From: Thiotrichaceae bacterium
GTDB taxonomy: Bacteria; Pseudomonadota; Gammaproteobacteria; Beggiatoales; Beggiatoaceae
NCBI GenBank assembly: GCA_028688145.1
Contig: JAQTYU010000002.1
Span: 124,001 to 188,000, forward strand
Length of the DNA stretch: 64,000 nt
Direction: 5' to 3'
In this document: one piece after another, positions 1 to 10,473 of the stretch
How positions within the stretch are numbered: position 1 is the first letter of the stretch
Layout: the number at the start of each line of letters is the position of its first letter
Notes under the pieces: generated by a model
The model's input: the letters and a program-made list of their open reading frames with translations, nothing else
Told to the model about the DNA's origin: nothing
Databases searched by the model: none
Program-made: the position numbers and the translations under genes

Positions 1-92
1 TAACGGGCTTAATTCGCTGGTGTCCGCTGTATATGCCCTTTGGTTTATCCAGTTGTGCCGTTCCCCCCAAAACTGAATAAGCTATTTTTATA

Positions 93-173
93 AAACCTGA
101 CTGCATCCTTTGAGGCTAAAGTAATACTTTAATAAAAAAGCCTATTTTTTGTTAATAGGATGCAGTTAGTGTT
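93..173. repeat. Imperfect palindromic element
   Basis: CTGCATCCT at 101-109 is mirrored by AGGATGCAG at 157-165, with partial pairing outside it (AAAACC.../...GTTTT). This gives a palindrome of roughly 80 bases with an internal CCTATT/AATAGG pairing. It could be a small dispersed repeat or a terminator of an upstream gene outside the window. Confidence 0.4.
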
Positions 174-341
174 TTTTAGATTTATTCTGTGCTTGTCTAT
201 AATTTTTACTCGTCTGTATTTTCAAAATCCCACCCATAATTAACTAATAACTCTTTGTATTACATATTTAATATTTAGCAGCGTCATTATTCAATATATT
301 AAATTTTTTATGGAAACACTGTAATTTTTTAGTCCTAGCAA

Positions 342-370
342 GCATGATTTTTCCAAACATCTGCTAGAAT
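342..370 (+). promoter_or_regulatory. Candidate lldP promoter (extended -10)
   Basis: TGCTAGAAT ending at 370 matches an extended -10 (TGnTATAAT type, one mismatch). The -35 position (about 342-347) is poor, as is common for extended -10 promoters. It lies 56 bases before the lldP start. Confidence 0.4.
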
Positions 371-425
371 TACAGGGCAACTATAAAAATTATCAATCCC
401 TATTGAAAAAAAGGAGTGCCGCCAA

Positions 426-2102
426 ATGGAAACGTGGACGCAAGTCTATGCACCGTTGAATAATAACTTGTGGTTATCTGCTACTGTTGCCTTAATTCCG
501 ATATTATTCTTCTTTATCTCATTAGCTGTATTTCGTATGAAAGGCTATCTTGCAGGAACAATCACGGTTTTCCTCGCAATCTTAGTTTCTATTTTTATGT
601 ATCAAATGCCCGTAAAAATGGCTGTAGCTGCCACAGCTTATGGTTTTGCTTATGGTTTATGGCCGATTGCATGGATTATCGTCACTGCCGTATTTTTATA
701 TAAAATTACGGTCAAAATGGGACAGTTTGAAATCATTCGAGCCTCCGTGCTGTCCATCACCGCTGACCAACGTTTGCAAATGGTGCTGGTGGGGTTTTCC
801 TTTGGCGCGTTTTTAGAAGGGGCTGCGGGCTTTGGCGCACCTGTCGCAATCACTGCCGCCTTGCTGGTGGGTTTGGGATTTAATCCACTCTATGCCGCAG
901 GTTTATGCCTCATCGCCAACACCGCACCTGTCGCCTTCGGGGCAATGGGGATTCCTATCACGGTCGCGGGTAAAGTCACTGGTTTAGACCCGTTTCAAAT
1001 CGGACAAATGGCAGGGCGACAATTGCCGCTGTTATCCTTATTCGTGCCGTTTTGGATTGTGTACATCATGGACGGAATGCGTGGGGTGCGCGAAACGTGG
1101 CCCGGCATTTTAGTCGCCGCTGCTGCATTTGCCATTACTCAATTTTTCACCTCGAATTATATCGGCCCAGAATTGCCTGATATTACCTCCGCTTTGGTGA
1201 GTTTGATTGCTCTTGCAGTGTTCCTGAAAGTTTGGCAACCCAAACATATTTTTACCTTCACCAATGGTAATCAAGGCACAACCGCCGCTCACGACCCCAC
1301 AATTGACCGTTCTAGCGGTTATAGCATGGGGGAAATTTTTAAAGCATGGTCACCGTTCATTGTGCTGACGATTATGGTGACGATATGGAGTATTAAGCCA
1401 TTCAAAGACTTATTTGCAAAAGGGGGGCTGTTAGAAAGCACTATTCTGAAATTCCACATCCCTTATTTGGATAATTTGGTGATTAAAGTCGCCCCGATTG
1501 TTTCCAAGCCTACGCCTTATGAGGCTTTGTATAAATTAGATTGGCTTGCAGCAACAGGAACTGCGATTTTTATTTCTGCGATTATTAGTATGATTATTTT
1601 GCGGATGGATTTGAAAAGCTTTGTCCAAACTTTTACAGAAACCATTGCGGAATTAATTAAACCCATTTTCACGATTGGTATGGTGTTGGGATTTGCATTC
1701 ATCGCCAATTATTCAGGCATGTCTTCAACTTTAGGTTTGGCGTTTGCAGCAACGGGTTCATTTTTCCCCTTCTTCTCACCCTTCTTGGGTTGGCTGGGGG
1801 TATTTTTGACGGGGTCTGACACATCGAGTAATGCCTTGTTTGGGAATTTGCAAAGTGTGACCGCTAAACAAATCGGTGTAGACCCAATTTTGATGGTCGC
1901 TGCAAATACCACGGGTGGGGTCACGGGCAAAATGATTTCACCGCAATCTATCGCAGTGGCGTGTGCAGCAACGGGTTTGGTGGGGAAAGAATCGGATTTA
2001 TTCCGTTTCACCTTGAAACACAGCTTATTGTTTATCATCATCACCAGCATCATGACCTATATTCAAGCTTACTACTTGAGCTGGATGATTCCGGGACATT
2101 AG
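426..2102 (+). CDS. lldP: L-lactate permease (LctP/LldP family)
   Basis: This 558-residue, almost entirely hydrophobic protein has the length and composition of the LctP lactate permeases, inner-membrane carriers that take up lactate (and often glycolate) with protons. The family-typical stretch [12 protein letters not shown] lies near residue 132, and a conserved C-terminal segment ([15 protein letters not shown], then [15 protein letters not shown]) is intact. At least twelve membrane segments can be read. The start is chosen from AAGGAG at about 411-416, nine bases before ATG. No lactate dehydrogenase or regulator gene lies next to it here, so it is probably transcribed alone; a terminator-like hairpin lies downstream at 2426. 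Substrate preference within the family is inferred. Confidence 0.93.
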   Translation: METWTQVYAPLNNNLWLSATVALIPILFFFISLAVFRMKGYLAGTITVFLAILVSIFMYQMPVKMAVAATAYGFAYGLWPIAWIIVTAVFLYKITVKMGQFEIIRASVLSITADQRLQMVLVGFSFGAFLEGAAGFGAPVAITAALLVGLGFNPLYAAGLCLIANTAPVAFGAMGIPITVAGKVTGLDPFQIGQMAGRQLPLLSLFVPFWIVYIMDGMRGVRETWPGILVAAAAFAITQFFTSNYIGPELPDITSALVSLIALAVFLKVWQPKHIFTFTNGNQGTTAAHDPTIDRSSGYSMGEIFKAWSPFIVLTIMVTIWSIKPFKDLFAKGGLLESTILKFHIPYLDNLVIKVAPIVSKPTPYEALYKLDWLAATGTAIFISAIISMIILRMDLKSFVQTFTETIAELIKPIFTIGMVLGFAFIANYSGMSSTLGLAFAATGSFFPFFSPFLGWLGVFLTGSDTSSNALFGNLQSVTAKQIGVDPILMVAANTTGGVTGKMISPQSIAVACAATGLVGKESDLFRFTLKHSLLFIIITSIMTYIQAYYLSWMIPGH

Positions 2103-2133
2103 TGAAAATGTAGCTGCATCCCCAAACCCTCTT

Positions 2134-2332
2134 CTCGTTCCCAAGCTCTGCTTGGGAACGCCTGCAAGTCAAGCTCTGCTTGACGATTCGGAAAACCTGA
2201 AACATTTTCAATAGATGACTAGATAATACACTCAGCATTTTTTCATTTCCAAATGTGAGGGCAGGATGACTGTAGCGTATTGTCAAGCGGAGCTTGACCA
2301 ACAGGCATTCCCAAACAGAGTTTGGGAACGAG
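2134..2332. repeat. 199-bp palindromic element built of four hairpins
   Basis: The element starts CTCGTTCCCAAGC and ends GGGAACGAG. It contains hairpin 1 (TTCCCAAGC/GCTTGGGAA), hairpin 2 (TCAAGC/GCTTGA), an unpaired core, hairpin 2' (TCAAGC/GCTTGA) and hairpin 1' (TTCCCAAAC/GTTTGGGAA), so the whole is a nested palindrome. A second, left-truncated copy of the core is at 22776-22896, and isolated hairpin-1 units occur at 14747, 22433, 22515 and 61030. Confidence 0.75.
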
Positions 2333-2425
2333 AACATTCCCCATTTTTCAAAGAGGGAAGCTAAACCCGCATTCCGCTACACTCCATACGAACTACTTTC
2401 TAAGTGATGAATTACCGCAAAACTT

Positions 2426-2462
2426 AAAGCCTATAAAAATCTAATGTTTTATAGGCTTTTGA
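2426..2462 (+). terminator. Rho-independent terminator
   Basis: Stem AAAGCCTATAAAA (2426-2438) pairs with TTTTATAGGCTTT (2447-2459), with an 8-base loop and a T-rich 3' side. It lies 320 bases after lldP and before pyrG, with a repeat element in between. Confidence 0.65.
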
Positions 2463-2564
2463 TTTCTTTATTCTTCAATTACCGTATTAAAGCACTCAAA
2501 TATTCCACAGTTTGCACAGTTGAGAAGCAAGCACGTATCTGTTATTTTGTGGCATTGTTCTTAG

Positions 2565-4241
<1,677 letters not shown>

Positions 4242-4260
4242 AGGTAAAAATGGCTGTAAA

Positions 4261-4300
4261 AAAAGCGGGGAAGTGAGTTTATTCACTTCCCCGCTTTCTT
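4261..4300 (+). terminator. pyrG terminator
   Basis: A strong hairpin, AAAGCGGGGAAGTGA paired with TCACTTCCCCGCTTT and followed by CTTATTTT, begins 20 bases after the pyrG stop codon. Confidence 0.9.
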
Positions 4301-4384
4301 ATTTTAAACCCGCAAGATTCGCAATTTGCTTTCAGTCTTAAACCGACTCAAAGTGCGTAAACCTCACTTCACCACTCGTCTTAA

Positions 4385-4738
4385 TTAAGGATGGGTCGTG
4401 CTTAAAGTCCAGGTTGAAGCGCGACCAGGAGCAACACCTGCGCCAGTGCCGCACACGTTGGTGACGCTGTTGTCGCCACGGAAGTTACCGATACATTGTG
4501 AACCACCGGGTGAGCTATAAGCTAAGAATACGCCGCCCGTCGTGGTGACATAACCCACGACTGGTGTACCTTTGCTATCCGCACAACCAACTTCCGTACC
4601 GTATACATAACCCGTATCGGTAACGTAAATTTCTCTAACATTACAGAAGCCATCAGAGCTGGCGTAGAAAGGACCGATGTCGGCAAAAGCGGACATCGAA
4701 GAAACAGCTAATAAAGCACCTACCAATAATTTTTTCAT
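4385..4738 (-). CDS. Small secreted cysteine-containing protein, unknown function
   Basis: I do not recognise this family. The 117-residue product begins with a clear Sec signal peptide (MKKLLVGALLAVSSMSAFA, cleavage after AFA), so the mature part of about 98 residues should be periplasmic or secreted. The mature chain is rich in Gly, Thr, Ser and Val and has four cysteines (in FCNV, VGCAD, QCIGN and VCGTG), which could form two disulfides; the pattern suggests a small beta-rich domain. AAGGAT lies 12 bases upstream of the ATG. It stands alone, convergent with pyrG, with over 400 AT-rich bases upstream. Confidence 0.75.
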   Translation of the reverse strand: MKKLLVGALLAVSSMSAFADIGPFYASSDGFCNVREIYVTDTGYVYGTEVGCADSKGTPVVGYVTTTGGVFLAYSSPGGSQCIGNFRGDNSVTNVCGTGAGVAPGRASTWTLSTTHP

Positions 4739-5146
4739 GATAACAGACTATCCTTGTGAGTTATGTGTTGAGGATTCTCGCTGACATTGCAGCTAAAATG
4801 AGAGTTTTGGAAGATTTAACATAAAATCTAGTTAAAACTCTATCATTTTATATTCTAATATTACCATAAGATTAAATTATTACAATATGATTATTTTCAT
4901 CTGAAAATAACCACTATAAAGATACAGATAGCCAAAATTTCACTATTATCTTTCTTGATCGTTTTCTGATGACTAAAATTCAAAATGATGAAATACGCGC
5001 TTACTTTAGGAAAGATATCGGCTATTTTTCGGTATTGAAATAGGCATAAAAACTGCCTTTAACAAGAGGGTCTCTATTTCTTGAACTATTAGAACTAAAA
5101 TGAATTTAAAGCTGACAGGTTTTGAAACTCTGTCAGCTTTAAAAAA
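4739..5146. other. AT-rich intergenic region
   Basis: About 400 bases with no gene I can support. It should hold the promoter of the small secreted protein (minus strand), but I see no clear consensus. The right end carries the terminator at 5105-5143. Confidence 0.5.
5105..5143 (-). terminator. Terminator of the DUF1190/GspS/DUF350 operon
   Basis: TTTAAAGCTGACAG (5105-5118) pairs perfectly with CTGTCAGCTTTAAA (5130-5143). It lies directly after the stop codon of the minus-strand DUF350 gene; the A/T flanks could allow two-way function. Confidence 0.8.
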
Positions 5147-5590
5147 CTAAATTCCGTGGGCAGGCGAATAAGTCATGCACACCGCATTCAACATGCCTGA
5201 ACTGATTGAAAAACTGAAAGAAATTAAACCCACAGCCACATTACCTTGACGCAATTCCTCGGTAAAATTGCGCACAATCAAGCTATTAATCCCATACATT
5301 AATAATTGTACGCAGCCTGCAATAAACGACCACACCAATAAATCGGCAATGCTCGCGCTTTGAAAAATCGCATAAGTCAGTGGCAATGCAAACCCAAAAA
5401 TAGAGCCACTCAGCGACAAGGCGGCAGCTTTATTGCCTTCACGCGACCACACCCATTCTTTGCAGGGGGTTATCGCCGTATAAATGCCTAAAAATAAGCC
5501 CATTAATACAATGGAAACTACGAAATACTTTAAAAAATATGCGACGGCTTCCCAAGAAATATACGCATTGCCTAAAAATGTTTCGATCAT
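5147..5590 (-). CDS. DUF350 (YjfL-like) inner-membrane protein
   Basis: The 147-residue protein has four hydrophobic segments and the arrangement of the DUF350/YjfL family: a first helix (AVAYFLKYFVVSIVLMG), a short polar stretch with a Glu, a second helix with LSGSIFGFALPL, and two more helices with RNFTEELRQGNVAVG between them. The molecular function of DUF350 is not established. It is the last gene of a three-gene minus-strand operon (DUF1190 lipoprotein, ATP-grasp glutathionylspermidine-synthase-like enzyme, DUF350), with only 6 bases separating it from the enzyme gene. The same association occurs in E. coli (yjfM, yjfC, yjfL), which suggests a shared role at the envelope. Confidence 0.88.
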   Translation of the reverse strand: MIETFLGNAYISWEAVAYFLKYFVVSIVLMGLFLGIYTAITPCKEWVWSREGNKAAALSLSGSIFGFALPLTYAIFQSASIADLLVWSFIAGCVQLLMYGINSLIVRNFTEELRQGNVAVGLISFSFSISSGMLNAVCMTYSPAHGI

Positions 5591-5596
5591 CAGGGG

Positions 5597-6742
5597 TTAC
5601 TCCAAAAATAAATGGGGAAGAAAACGGGAACTGTTGGCAGTAATCGGGCTGTGGTCTTCACGAATGCCCAAACCGCAGGCTTGTCCGTCAATAATCCAAC
5701 TGCCTAAAATGGGATAGTTTTTCTCAAAATTCGGTAAAGGTTGATACGCTTGATAAACTTTCGGTTCATCAGCATAAAAACCGCCCGTGCTCAGATGGGT
5801 TTTGCCCGCAATTACCACGCGCACATTGCCGCCTTCGCGTGACAAAATCGGCTTTTCTACGTAAGTATCTCCCAATTTTTCAGGCGAAAAATACGCAGGC
5901 AATAAGTTGGGATGATTGGGATACATTTCCCACAGAATCGGCAAAATTGCCTTATTCGATAAAATCATGCGCCACGCAGGTTCGATGATACTGAGTTTTT
6001 CACGCAGCAAAAACGTCCCAATCGGCTCACGCAGCAGCCATTCCCACGGGTAAAGTTTGAACAGCACGTCAATGCGTTGCTCGTTTAAATCGGTGAAATA
6101 TTTACCATTCCAGCCAATTTCGTCGAGATGAATCAAAGGCGCGTCAATGCCTGTTTGCATGGCAGTGTCGCGTAAATATTCGACCGTACCTTCATCTTCA
6201 ATGCTGTCGCGCACCACCGCAAAATAAATTTTGCGCCCTAAACTTTGCTGCACTTTTTGCCACGCACTGAGCAGTTTTTCATGGATTGAATTGAATTGAT
6301 CCGCCTGCGGAAACATTTCATTCAACCACTGCCATTGCACCACGCTGGCTTCGTATAAGGAAGTTGGGGTGTCGGCATTGAATTCTAAAAGCTTGGGTGG
6401 CGTTTCGCTGCCATCCCAAACCAAATCGAAACGCCCGTATAAACTGACCGCTTCGCGTTGCCAAGAACGTGTGATCATCGCGTGGTACGCTTCAGGAATA
6501 TGAAATTCTGCAAAACGTCGCTGTTCGATAACCTGCGCAACAGCGTTTAAACACATTTGGTTTAATTCATCGCTGACGCTTTCCAACAGGTCAATTTGGG
6601 TCGCGGTAAACTGATAATAGGCGCGTTCGTCCCAATACATTGGGTCGGTGCCGTCGCCATAATCAATGGTATGAAAATTGAATCCAATCGCTTCACAACG
6701 GGCGATCCAATTTTCTCGGGGAGCTATCGGAATTCTACGCAT
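5597..6742 (-). CDS. Glutathionylspermidine synthase-like ATP-grasp enzyme (YjfC/YgiC type)
   Basis: This 381-residue protein corresponds to the synthetase half of glutathionylspermidine synthase. The N-terminal amidase (CHAP) domain of E. coli Gss is absent, as in YgiC/YjfC. Recognisable family stretches are LLEFNADTPTSLYEAS near residue 135, KLYPWEWLLREP near 230, and the ATP-grasp segment KPILSREGGNVRVV near 300. It would ligate a peptide-like or polyamine substrate using ATP, but the true substrate of the YgiC/YjfC branch is not known. Only 4 bases separate it from the DUF1190 gene before it and 6 from the DUF350 gene after it, so translation is probably coupled. Confidence 0.9.
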   Translation of the reverse strand: MRRIPIAPRENWIARCEAIGFNFHTIDYGDGTDPMYWDERAYYQFTATQIDLLESVSDELNQMCLNAVAQVIEQRRFAEFHIPEAYHAMITRSWQREAVSLYGRFDLVWDGSETPPKLLEFNADTPTSLYEASVVQWQWLNEMFPQADQFNSIHEKLLSAWQKVQQSLGRKIYFAVVRDSIEDEGTVEYLRDTAMQTGIDAPLIHLDEIGWNGKYFTDLNEQRIDVLFKLYPWEWLLREPIGTFLLREKLSIIEPAWRMILSNKAILPILWEMYPNHPNLLPAYFSPEKLGDTYVEKPILSREGGNVRVVIAGKTHLSTGGFYADEPKVYQAYQPLPNFEKNYPILGSWIIDGQACGLGIREDHSPITANSSRFLPHLFLE

Positions 6743-6746
6743 TCAA

Positions 6747-7409
6747 TTAGCCCGCCGATGAATGTCCAATACTGCCCGCAATGCCGCGTGAAGAACTGCC
6801 TGCACTGCGTCCTAGACTCGAATAAACTGAACTGTTGAAAGATTTTTTCGGGGTGTAGGTTTTTGCGGACTGTTCGGGCACAAACCACGCTTTGGGCGCG
6901 GGCGCGTTATTGCTGCCGTTGTTATCGTTGGAACGTGTGCCGCCCTTAAAATCTTCTATGTTAATGCGGTAATTACTGCGTGCGCCGCCGCTGTTGCTTG
7001 AATTGTTGTTATAACCCGATGAACCTGCTGCCGCTGCACTGCCTTCGCGATCATCGCACACCCCGTTTTGATTGCGGTCAAGGCAGCGTTGTTCACCTGA
7101 ATGTTGCAATTGTGAGGCTAAATAACCCGCCGCAGCACCTGCTAATAAAGGCATCCAATAACTTTGTCCTTGGGATTGGACAACTTGGCATTTTCCTGAG
7201 CCTGCCAAAGATTCGCAGTCGTTTTGTTTTTCAAACAAGGGCTGTGCCTTGCCGAGTAAATTATTGCATTGTTCCTGTGTGTAATATTCCAAGCAATCAT
7301 TGACGCTGTTGAAACGCAAATCTTTGGGTGGTTCATCCGAAGAACAGCTCATTAAGCTCAGGGCAACAGGGGCAATCAAGGTTAAAGTAATCGTTTTAGA
7401 TTTCTTCAT
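6747..7409 (-). CDS. DUF1190 lipoprotein (YgiB/YjfM-like)
   Basis: A 220-residue protein with a lipoprotein signal peptide: basic start MKKSKT, hydrophobic core, lipobox LMSC near residue 22. The mature part has paired cysteines (DCLEYYTQEQCNNLL, NDCESLAGSGKCQ), a short glycine-rich segment, and a disordered Ser/Gly/Asn-rich C-terminus, as in the DUF1190 family. I chose the ATG at 7409, which follows GAGGGTGTT; an upstream start at 7469 would add 20 residues and spoil the signal peptide. It is the first gene of the operon with the ATP-grasp and DUF350 genes, and its product probably sits in the outer or inner membrane. Its biochemical role is unknown. Confidence 0.85.
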   Translation of the reverse strand: MKKSKTITLTLIAPVALSLMSCSSDEPPKDLRFNSVNDCLEYYTQEQCNNLLGKAQPLFEKQNDCESLAGSGKCQVVQSQGQSYWMPLLAGAAAGYLASQLQHSGEQRCLDRNQNGVCDDREGSAAAAGSSGYNNNSSNSGGARSNYRINIEDFKGGTRSNDNNGSNNAPAPKAWFVPEQSAKTYTPKKSFNSSVYSSLGRSAGSSSRGIAGSIGHSSAG

Positions 7410-7806
7410 AACACCCTCTGGTTTATGGATACAAAAAAGTATTTTAGAAGTGACGCGCTCGAAACGCACGATTCTAAAACAGCATAATTCAATTTAACGA
7501 GAGATGCTGCTTTTTTCACAAGATTTAGGAGTTACCCAGTTGAAATTATAAGCAGTTCGTAGGGTGTATAAGGCGTAGCCACCATACACCTTGCGATTTG
7601 AAACTTTATAAAGCTTTTTGGATTAATACCTTATTAATTTAACTGTGTAACTCATTATGATTATTTTTAACTATGAAAATTGTGCTCATTGTGTGGATTA
7701 AGGTTCAGACAAGGTAGACCACATTTAGCAGACACACTGCTGTCTTAAGATAACGACATGCTATAGTATATTCACAGTCATGATTTTCAGAAAATGGGGG
7801 GCTTTG
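7410..7806. other. Intergenic region with dispersed-repeat fragments
   Basis: No gene is visible. Holds a hairpin repeat of the GTAGGGTGTATAAG type (7558-7594) and a half copy of the GTCTGAACC palindrome ending GGTTCAGAC at 7710. The promoters of the two divergent flanking genes must also be here, but I cannot place them. Confidence 0.5.
7558..7594. repeat. GTAGGGTGTATAAG-type hairpin repeat
   Basis: CGTAGGGTGTATAAG is followed by CATACACCTTGCG, giving a GGTGTAT/ATACACC stem. The same unit occurs as an inverted pair at 29446-29555. Confidence 0.6.
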
Positions 7807-9327
7807 ATGAATTTAAATATCGTGTTAGATCGGGCAGTGGTGCTCGATTTGTTAAGCATCACACCCAATGATACCCAACATTGTTTTAATCGTCTTCAAA
7901 AATCCCCCATTCGTTTCTGGATTCCCTGCGCCATTCTTGCAGTATTAGATGCCCAATTGGTCGACAGCCGTTACAAAGCTTTGCAATTTTTACTCGATGA
8001 AGGGGTGCAATTGCTCAGCAGCCTTGCCGCACATTGGCTACAAATTCCTGCCCAACACCCGAATAAGATTCAAGCCTTAATCAGTTTGGATGCGGCAATC
8101 TTGCCTGAAAATACCATGATTTGGACCCAAGATGAGGATTTTGCTTCGGCACATCCACAAATTGAGGCGGGCGATCATGAATTTATTTACAGCATGATGG
8201 CTGAATATGAAAGCGGCGGTGCATCACATTTAGTGGATTTGGCAAAAGCCCAACTACAAATTCGGGCAAATTTAGAACAACGCATATTTCGAGTCTTAAA
8301 ACACGGGCAATATATTCTTGGCGAAGAAGTGCGTGTGTTAGAAAATCAATTGGCGGTGTATGTTGGGGTGAAACACTGTGTCAGTGTCGCCAATGGTACA
8401 GATGCTTTATTGTGTGCCTTGCTTGCATTGCGGATTAAAGCGGGTGATGAAGTGATTACGCCCGCATTTTCATTTATTGCCGCCGCCGAAATGATTGCCT
8501 TGATCGGGGCAACTCCTGTGTTTGTTGACATTGACCCCAACACTTATAATGTAGACCCGCAAGCAGTCGCAGCGGCAATGACACCGCGCACCAAAGCTAT
8601 TTTAGCGGTAAATTTATATGGGCAATGTGCAGATTATTATCAACTTCAAGCGGTGGCTGGAGACGTGCCGATTATTGAAGATGCCGCGCAAAGTTTTGGC
8701 GCAACCTACCACGACAAAACTTCATGCAGTTTAGCGCAAATCAGTTGTACCAGCTTCTTTCCTTCAAAACCGCTGGGCTGTTATGGCGATGGTGGTGCCT
8801 GTTTTACCAATGATGACGCACTTGCGAACAGTTTGCGCCAATTACGAGCTCACGGACAAACACAGCGTTATCAGCACCTCATTCTCGGCATGAATAGTCG
8901 TTTGGACACCTTGCAAGCCGCGATTTTGCTTGAGAAACTGGCGGTTTTTCCCAAAGAAATTTTAGCACGCCAACAGGCTGCCAAAATTTATACAGAACTG
9001 TTTAGGGCTAAAGCTTTAGATAGTAGCATTCGCCTGCCGTATATCGCACCAGAAAACACCAGCGTTTATGCGCAATATACCATTGCTTTGGAAAATCGTG
9101 AGGCGGTTCAACGACGACTACAACAAGCGAATATTGCCACTACAGTTCATTATCCTGTGCCCCTACATTTGCAACCTGCCTTCGCTTATTTATCATATAC
9201 GGTGGGCAGTTTCCCACATTCAGAACATGCCGCACAGCAAGTCTTAAGTTTGCCTATGCATCCCTATTTGAGAGAAGCAACACAATTACAGATTGTCACG
9301 ACTTTGAAAAATGCTGTCTCTGTTTAA
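7807..9327 (+). CDS. DegT/DnrJ/EryC1-type PLP aminotransferase with N-terminal PIN-like domain
   Basis: The C-terminal 370 residues form a complete DegT/DnrJ/EryC1 sugar aminotransferase. VANGTDALLCAL (about residue 194) binds the cofactor phosphate, VIEDAAQ-type IIEDAAQSFGA (about 290) holds the PLP Asp, and SFFPSKPLGCYGDGG carries the Schiff-base lysine (K321). Such enzymes aminate nucleotide-linked keto sugars for surface polysaccharides. The first 125 residues are not part of that family. LDRAVVLDLL, a helical middle, and SLDAAILPENTMIWTQDEDF resemble a PIN nuclease fold, with acidic residues where PIN domains hold metal. I chose the ATG at 7807, six bases after a GGGGGG run; an ATG 27 bases upstream is possible. 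No sugar biosynthesis genes are adjacent. The PIN assignment is inference from pattern. Confidence 0.85.
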   Translation: MNLNIVLDRAVVLDLLSITPNDTQHCFNRLQKSPIRFWIPCAILAVLDAQLVDSRYKALQFLLDEGVQLLSSLAAHWLQIPAQHPNKIQALISLDAAILPENTMIWTQDEDFASAHPQIEAGDHEFIYSMMAEYESGGASHLVDLAKAQLQIRANLEQRIFRVLKHGQYILGEEVRVLENQLAVYVGVKHCVSVANGTDALLCALLALRIKAGDEVITPAFSFIAAAEMIALIGATPVFVDIDPNTYNVDPQAVAAAMTPRTKAILAVNLYGQCADYYQLQAVAGDVPIIEDAAQSFGATYHDKTSCSLAQISCTSFFPSKPLGCYGDGGACFTNDDALANSLRQLRAHGQTQRYQHLILGMNSRLDTLQAAILLEKLAVFPKEILARQQAAKIYTELFRAKALDSSIRLPYIAPENTSVYAQYTIALENREAVQRRLQQANIATTVHYPVPLHLQPAFAYLSYTVGSFPHSEHAAQQVLSLPMHPYLREATQLQIVTTLKNAVSV

Positions 9328-9503
9328 GATCAGGTTTACACAATAACAAAATAAAATACTCGGGATTTATAAAAAATATTATTTTATAGAATAATGGCTT
9401 ACTATAAATTCATCCTCAGTTTTAGCTGTGTGTAATATGGACTCTTTTTTGCAATACCTTGTACTTTTGGTCACTTAACATTTTTTATAGGAAGCATCGC
9501 AAT

Positions 9504-9935
9504 ATGAAACATTCCGCTCCATTTTATCTAGGGCTAATTGCTCTAAGTGCTACGTTGTACAGTGGTTATAGCGCGGCTGAAGAAGATAAGGAAATGCTCA
9601 AGTTGGTTACGGTCAGCGGTTGCCTTACCTGTCACACGATTGATCCGAAACCTGTCTCCACCGAACCTAATGCAGTGTTGCCGACTGCACCTGCTTACCG
9701 CGAAGTGGCTGCAAAGTATAAGAATGACAAAGATGCGTACACCAAATTGTTAGCAGCAGTCAAACAAGGCAGCAATCCTTACCAACGCCATTGGCAAGGC
9801 AAAGTCAGCGGTTTAGCAATGCCTCCTAATGTCGCGCTGAAAGATGATGATGCTGAAAAATTGGTGAAATGGGTATTATCTTTAGATGCCCCCAAAGAAG
9901 CTGCTAAGCCTGCCGCTGAACCAGCCAAGAAATAA
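9504..9935 (+). CDS. Periplasmic class I c-type cytochrome
   Basis: A 143-residue protein with a signal peptide (MKHSAPFYLGLIALSATLYSGYSAA) and one haem-binding motif CLTCH in the segment VSGCLTCHTI. The likely axial methionine is in GLAMPPNVALKDDDAEKLVKWVLSLD, the usual end of small class I cytochromes c. A Lys/Ala/Pro tail follows. It should carry single electrons in the periplasm; partners are not identifiable because no oxidase, dehydrogenase or sulfur-oxidation gene is adjacent. The ATG at 9504 is preceded by AGGAAG about ten bases away; a longer start would break the signal peptide. A terminator follows. Confidence 0.9.
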   Translation: MKHSAPFYLGLIALSATLYSGYSAAEEDKEMLKLVTVSGCLTCHTIDPKPVSTEPNAVLPTAPAYREVAAKYKNDKDAYTKLLAAVKQGSNPYQRHWQGKVSGLAMPPNVALKDDDAEKLVKWVLSLDAPKEAAKPAAEPAKK

Positions 9936-9966
9936 ACGTTATCTGGTTCTGAAAAATCGCAGTGAT

Positions 9967-9994
9967 AAAAATGCCCTCGTGATGAGGGCATTTT
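9967..9994. terminator. Bidirectional terminator after the cytochrome gene
   Basis: ATGCCCTC (9971-9978) pairs with GAGGGCAT (9984-9991) over a 5-base loop, flanked by AAAA and TTTT. Confidence 0.9.
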
Positions 9995-10120
9995 GCTGTG
10001 CGGAGAAAAGTTTTAGTAAAGATTTAAGGGGCAATTGCTAAAACCTCACATAGAGGGAAAGGATATCTCTCACAACATTGATCCCTCTGATAACTGAGTA
10101 TTTGGAAAGTCGAAGCCTAG

Positions 10121-10195
10121 GTTTTACCACGGGGTAAAGAAATCTGAGTTGCTAAGAGTGTCCTATGGTGTTTTGCAAAACGCGCCATCGCGTTG
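10121..10195 (-). mobile_element. ISAs1-type transposase fragment
   Basis: About 75 bases closely match 16089-16163 inside the ISAs1-like element (shared GGTAAAG.AATCTG, GCTAAGAGTGT, TTTGCAAAACGCGCCATCGC). Only a short internal piece of the transposase gene remains. Confidence 0.7.
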
Positions 10196-10367
10196 AACAA
10201 TCAGAAGTCTGATAAAACATAGTTTAAGTTTTGCATTAGCATTCTCAAGAGTCCGTTCAAAATTCTTAAGCCGTGACTTACATCTCTCTACCCAAGCAAG
10301 TGAGTGAACAAGGGAAAGCCTAAACTATCCACCGCTAAGTGTCTTTTAATACCATGGGTGGCTTTGT
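10196..10367 (-). pseudogene. Internally deleted IS5-family transposase remnant
   Basis: On the minus strand one frame reads THGIKRHLAVDSLGFPLFTHLL. After a junction near 10298 another frame reads WVERCKSRLKNFERTLENA. These resemble the KRH..VD.LG and WV.ER...RL.KDFE segments of IS5-group DDE transposases, which are normally far apart. Most of the gene, including the catalytic core between them, is gone. Confidence 0.55.
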
Positions 10368-10473
10368 AAAAACAAAAGTCCTTGCTTTGAAGCATAGATT
10401 GTTGAATCTGGAATAAGGACTCATTTTATCTCGCTTTGATTCTCTATCCCTCATCTTTTACATCTTACACAAG

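Larger units (their letters stand above)
1..425. other. AT-rich intergenic region upstream of lldP
   Basis: No convincing gene is visible. The stretch holds an imperfect palindrome (about 93-173) and, near its right end, a candidate promoter and the ribosome binding site AAGGAG of lldP. The left window edge cuts whatever lies before it. Confidence 0.6.

Noticed and set aside
1709..2053. Minus-strand frame inside lldP
   Set aside because: No family resemblance, no ribosome binding site, and it is wholly inside a well supported gene.
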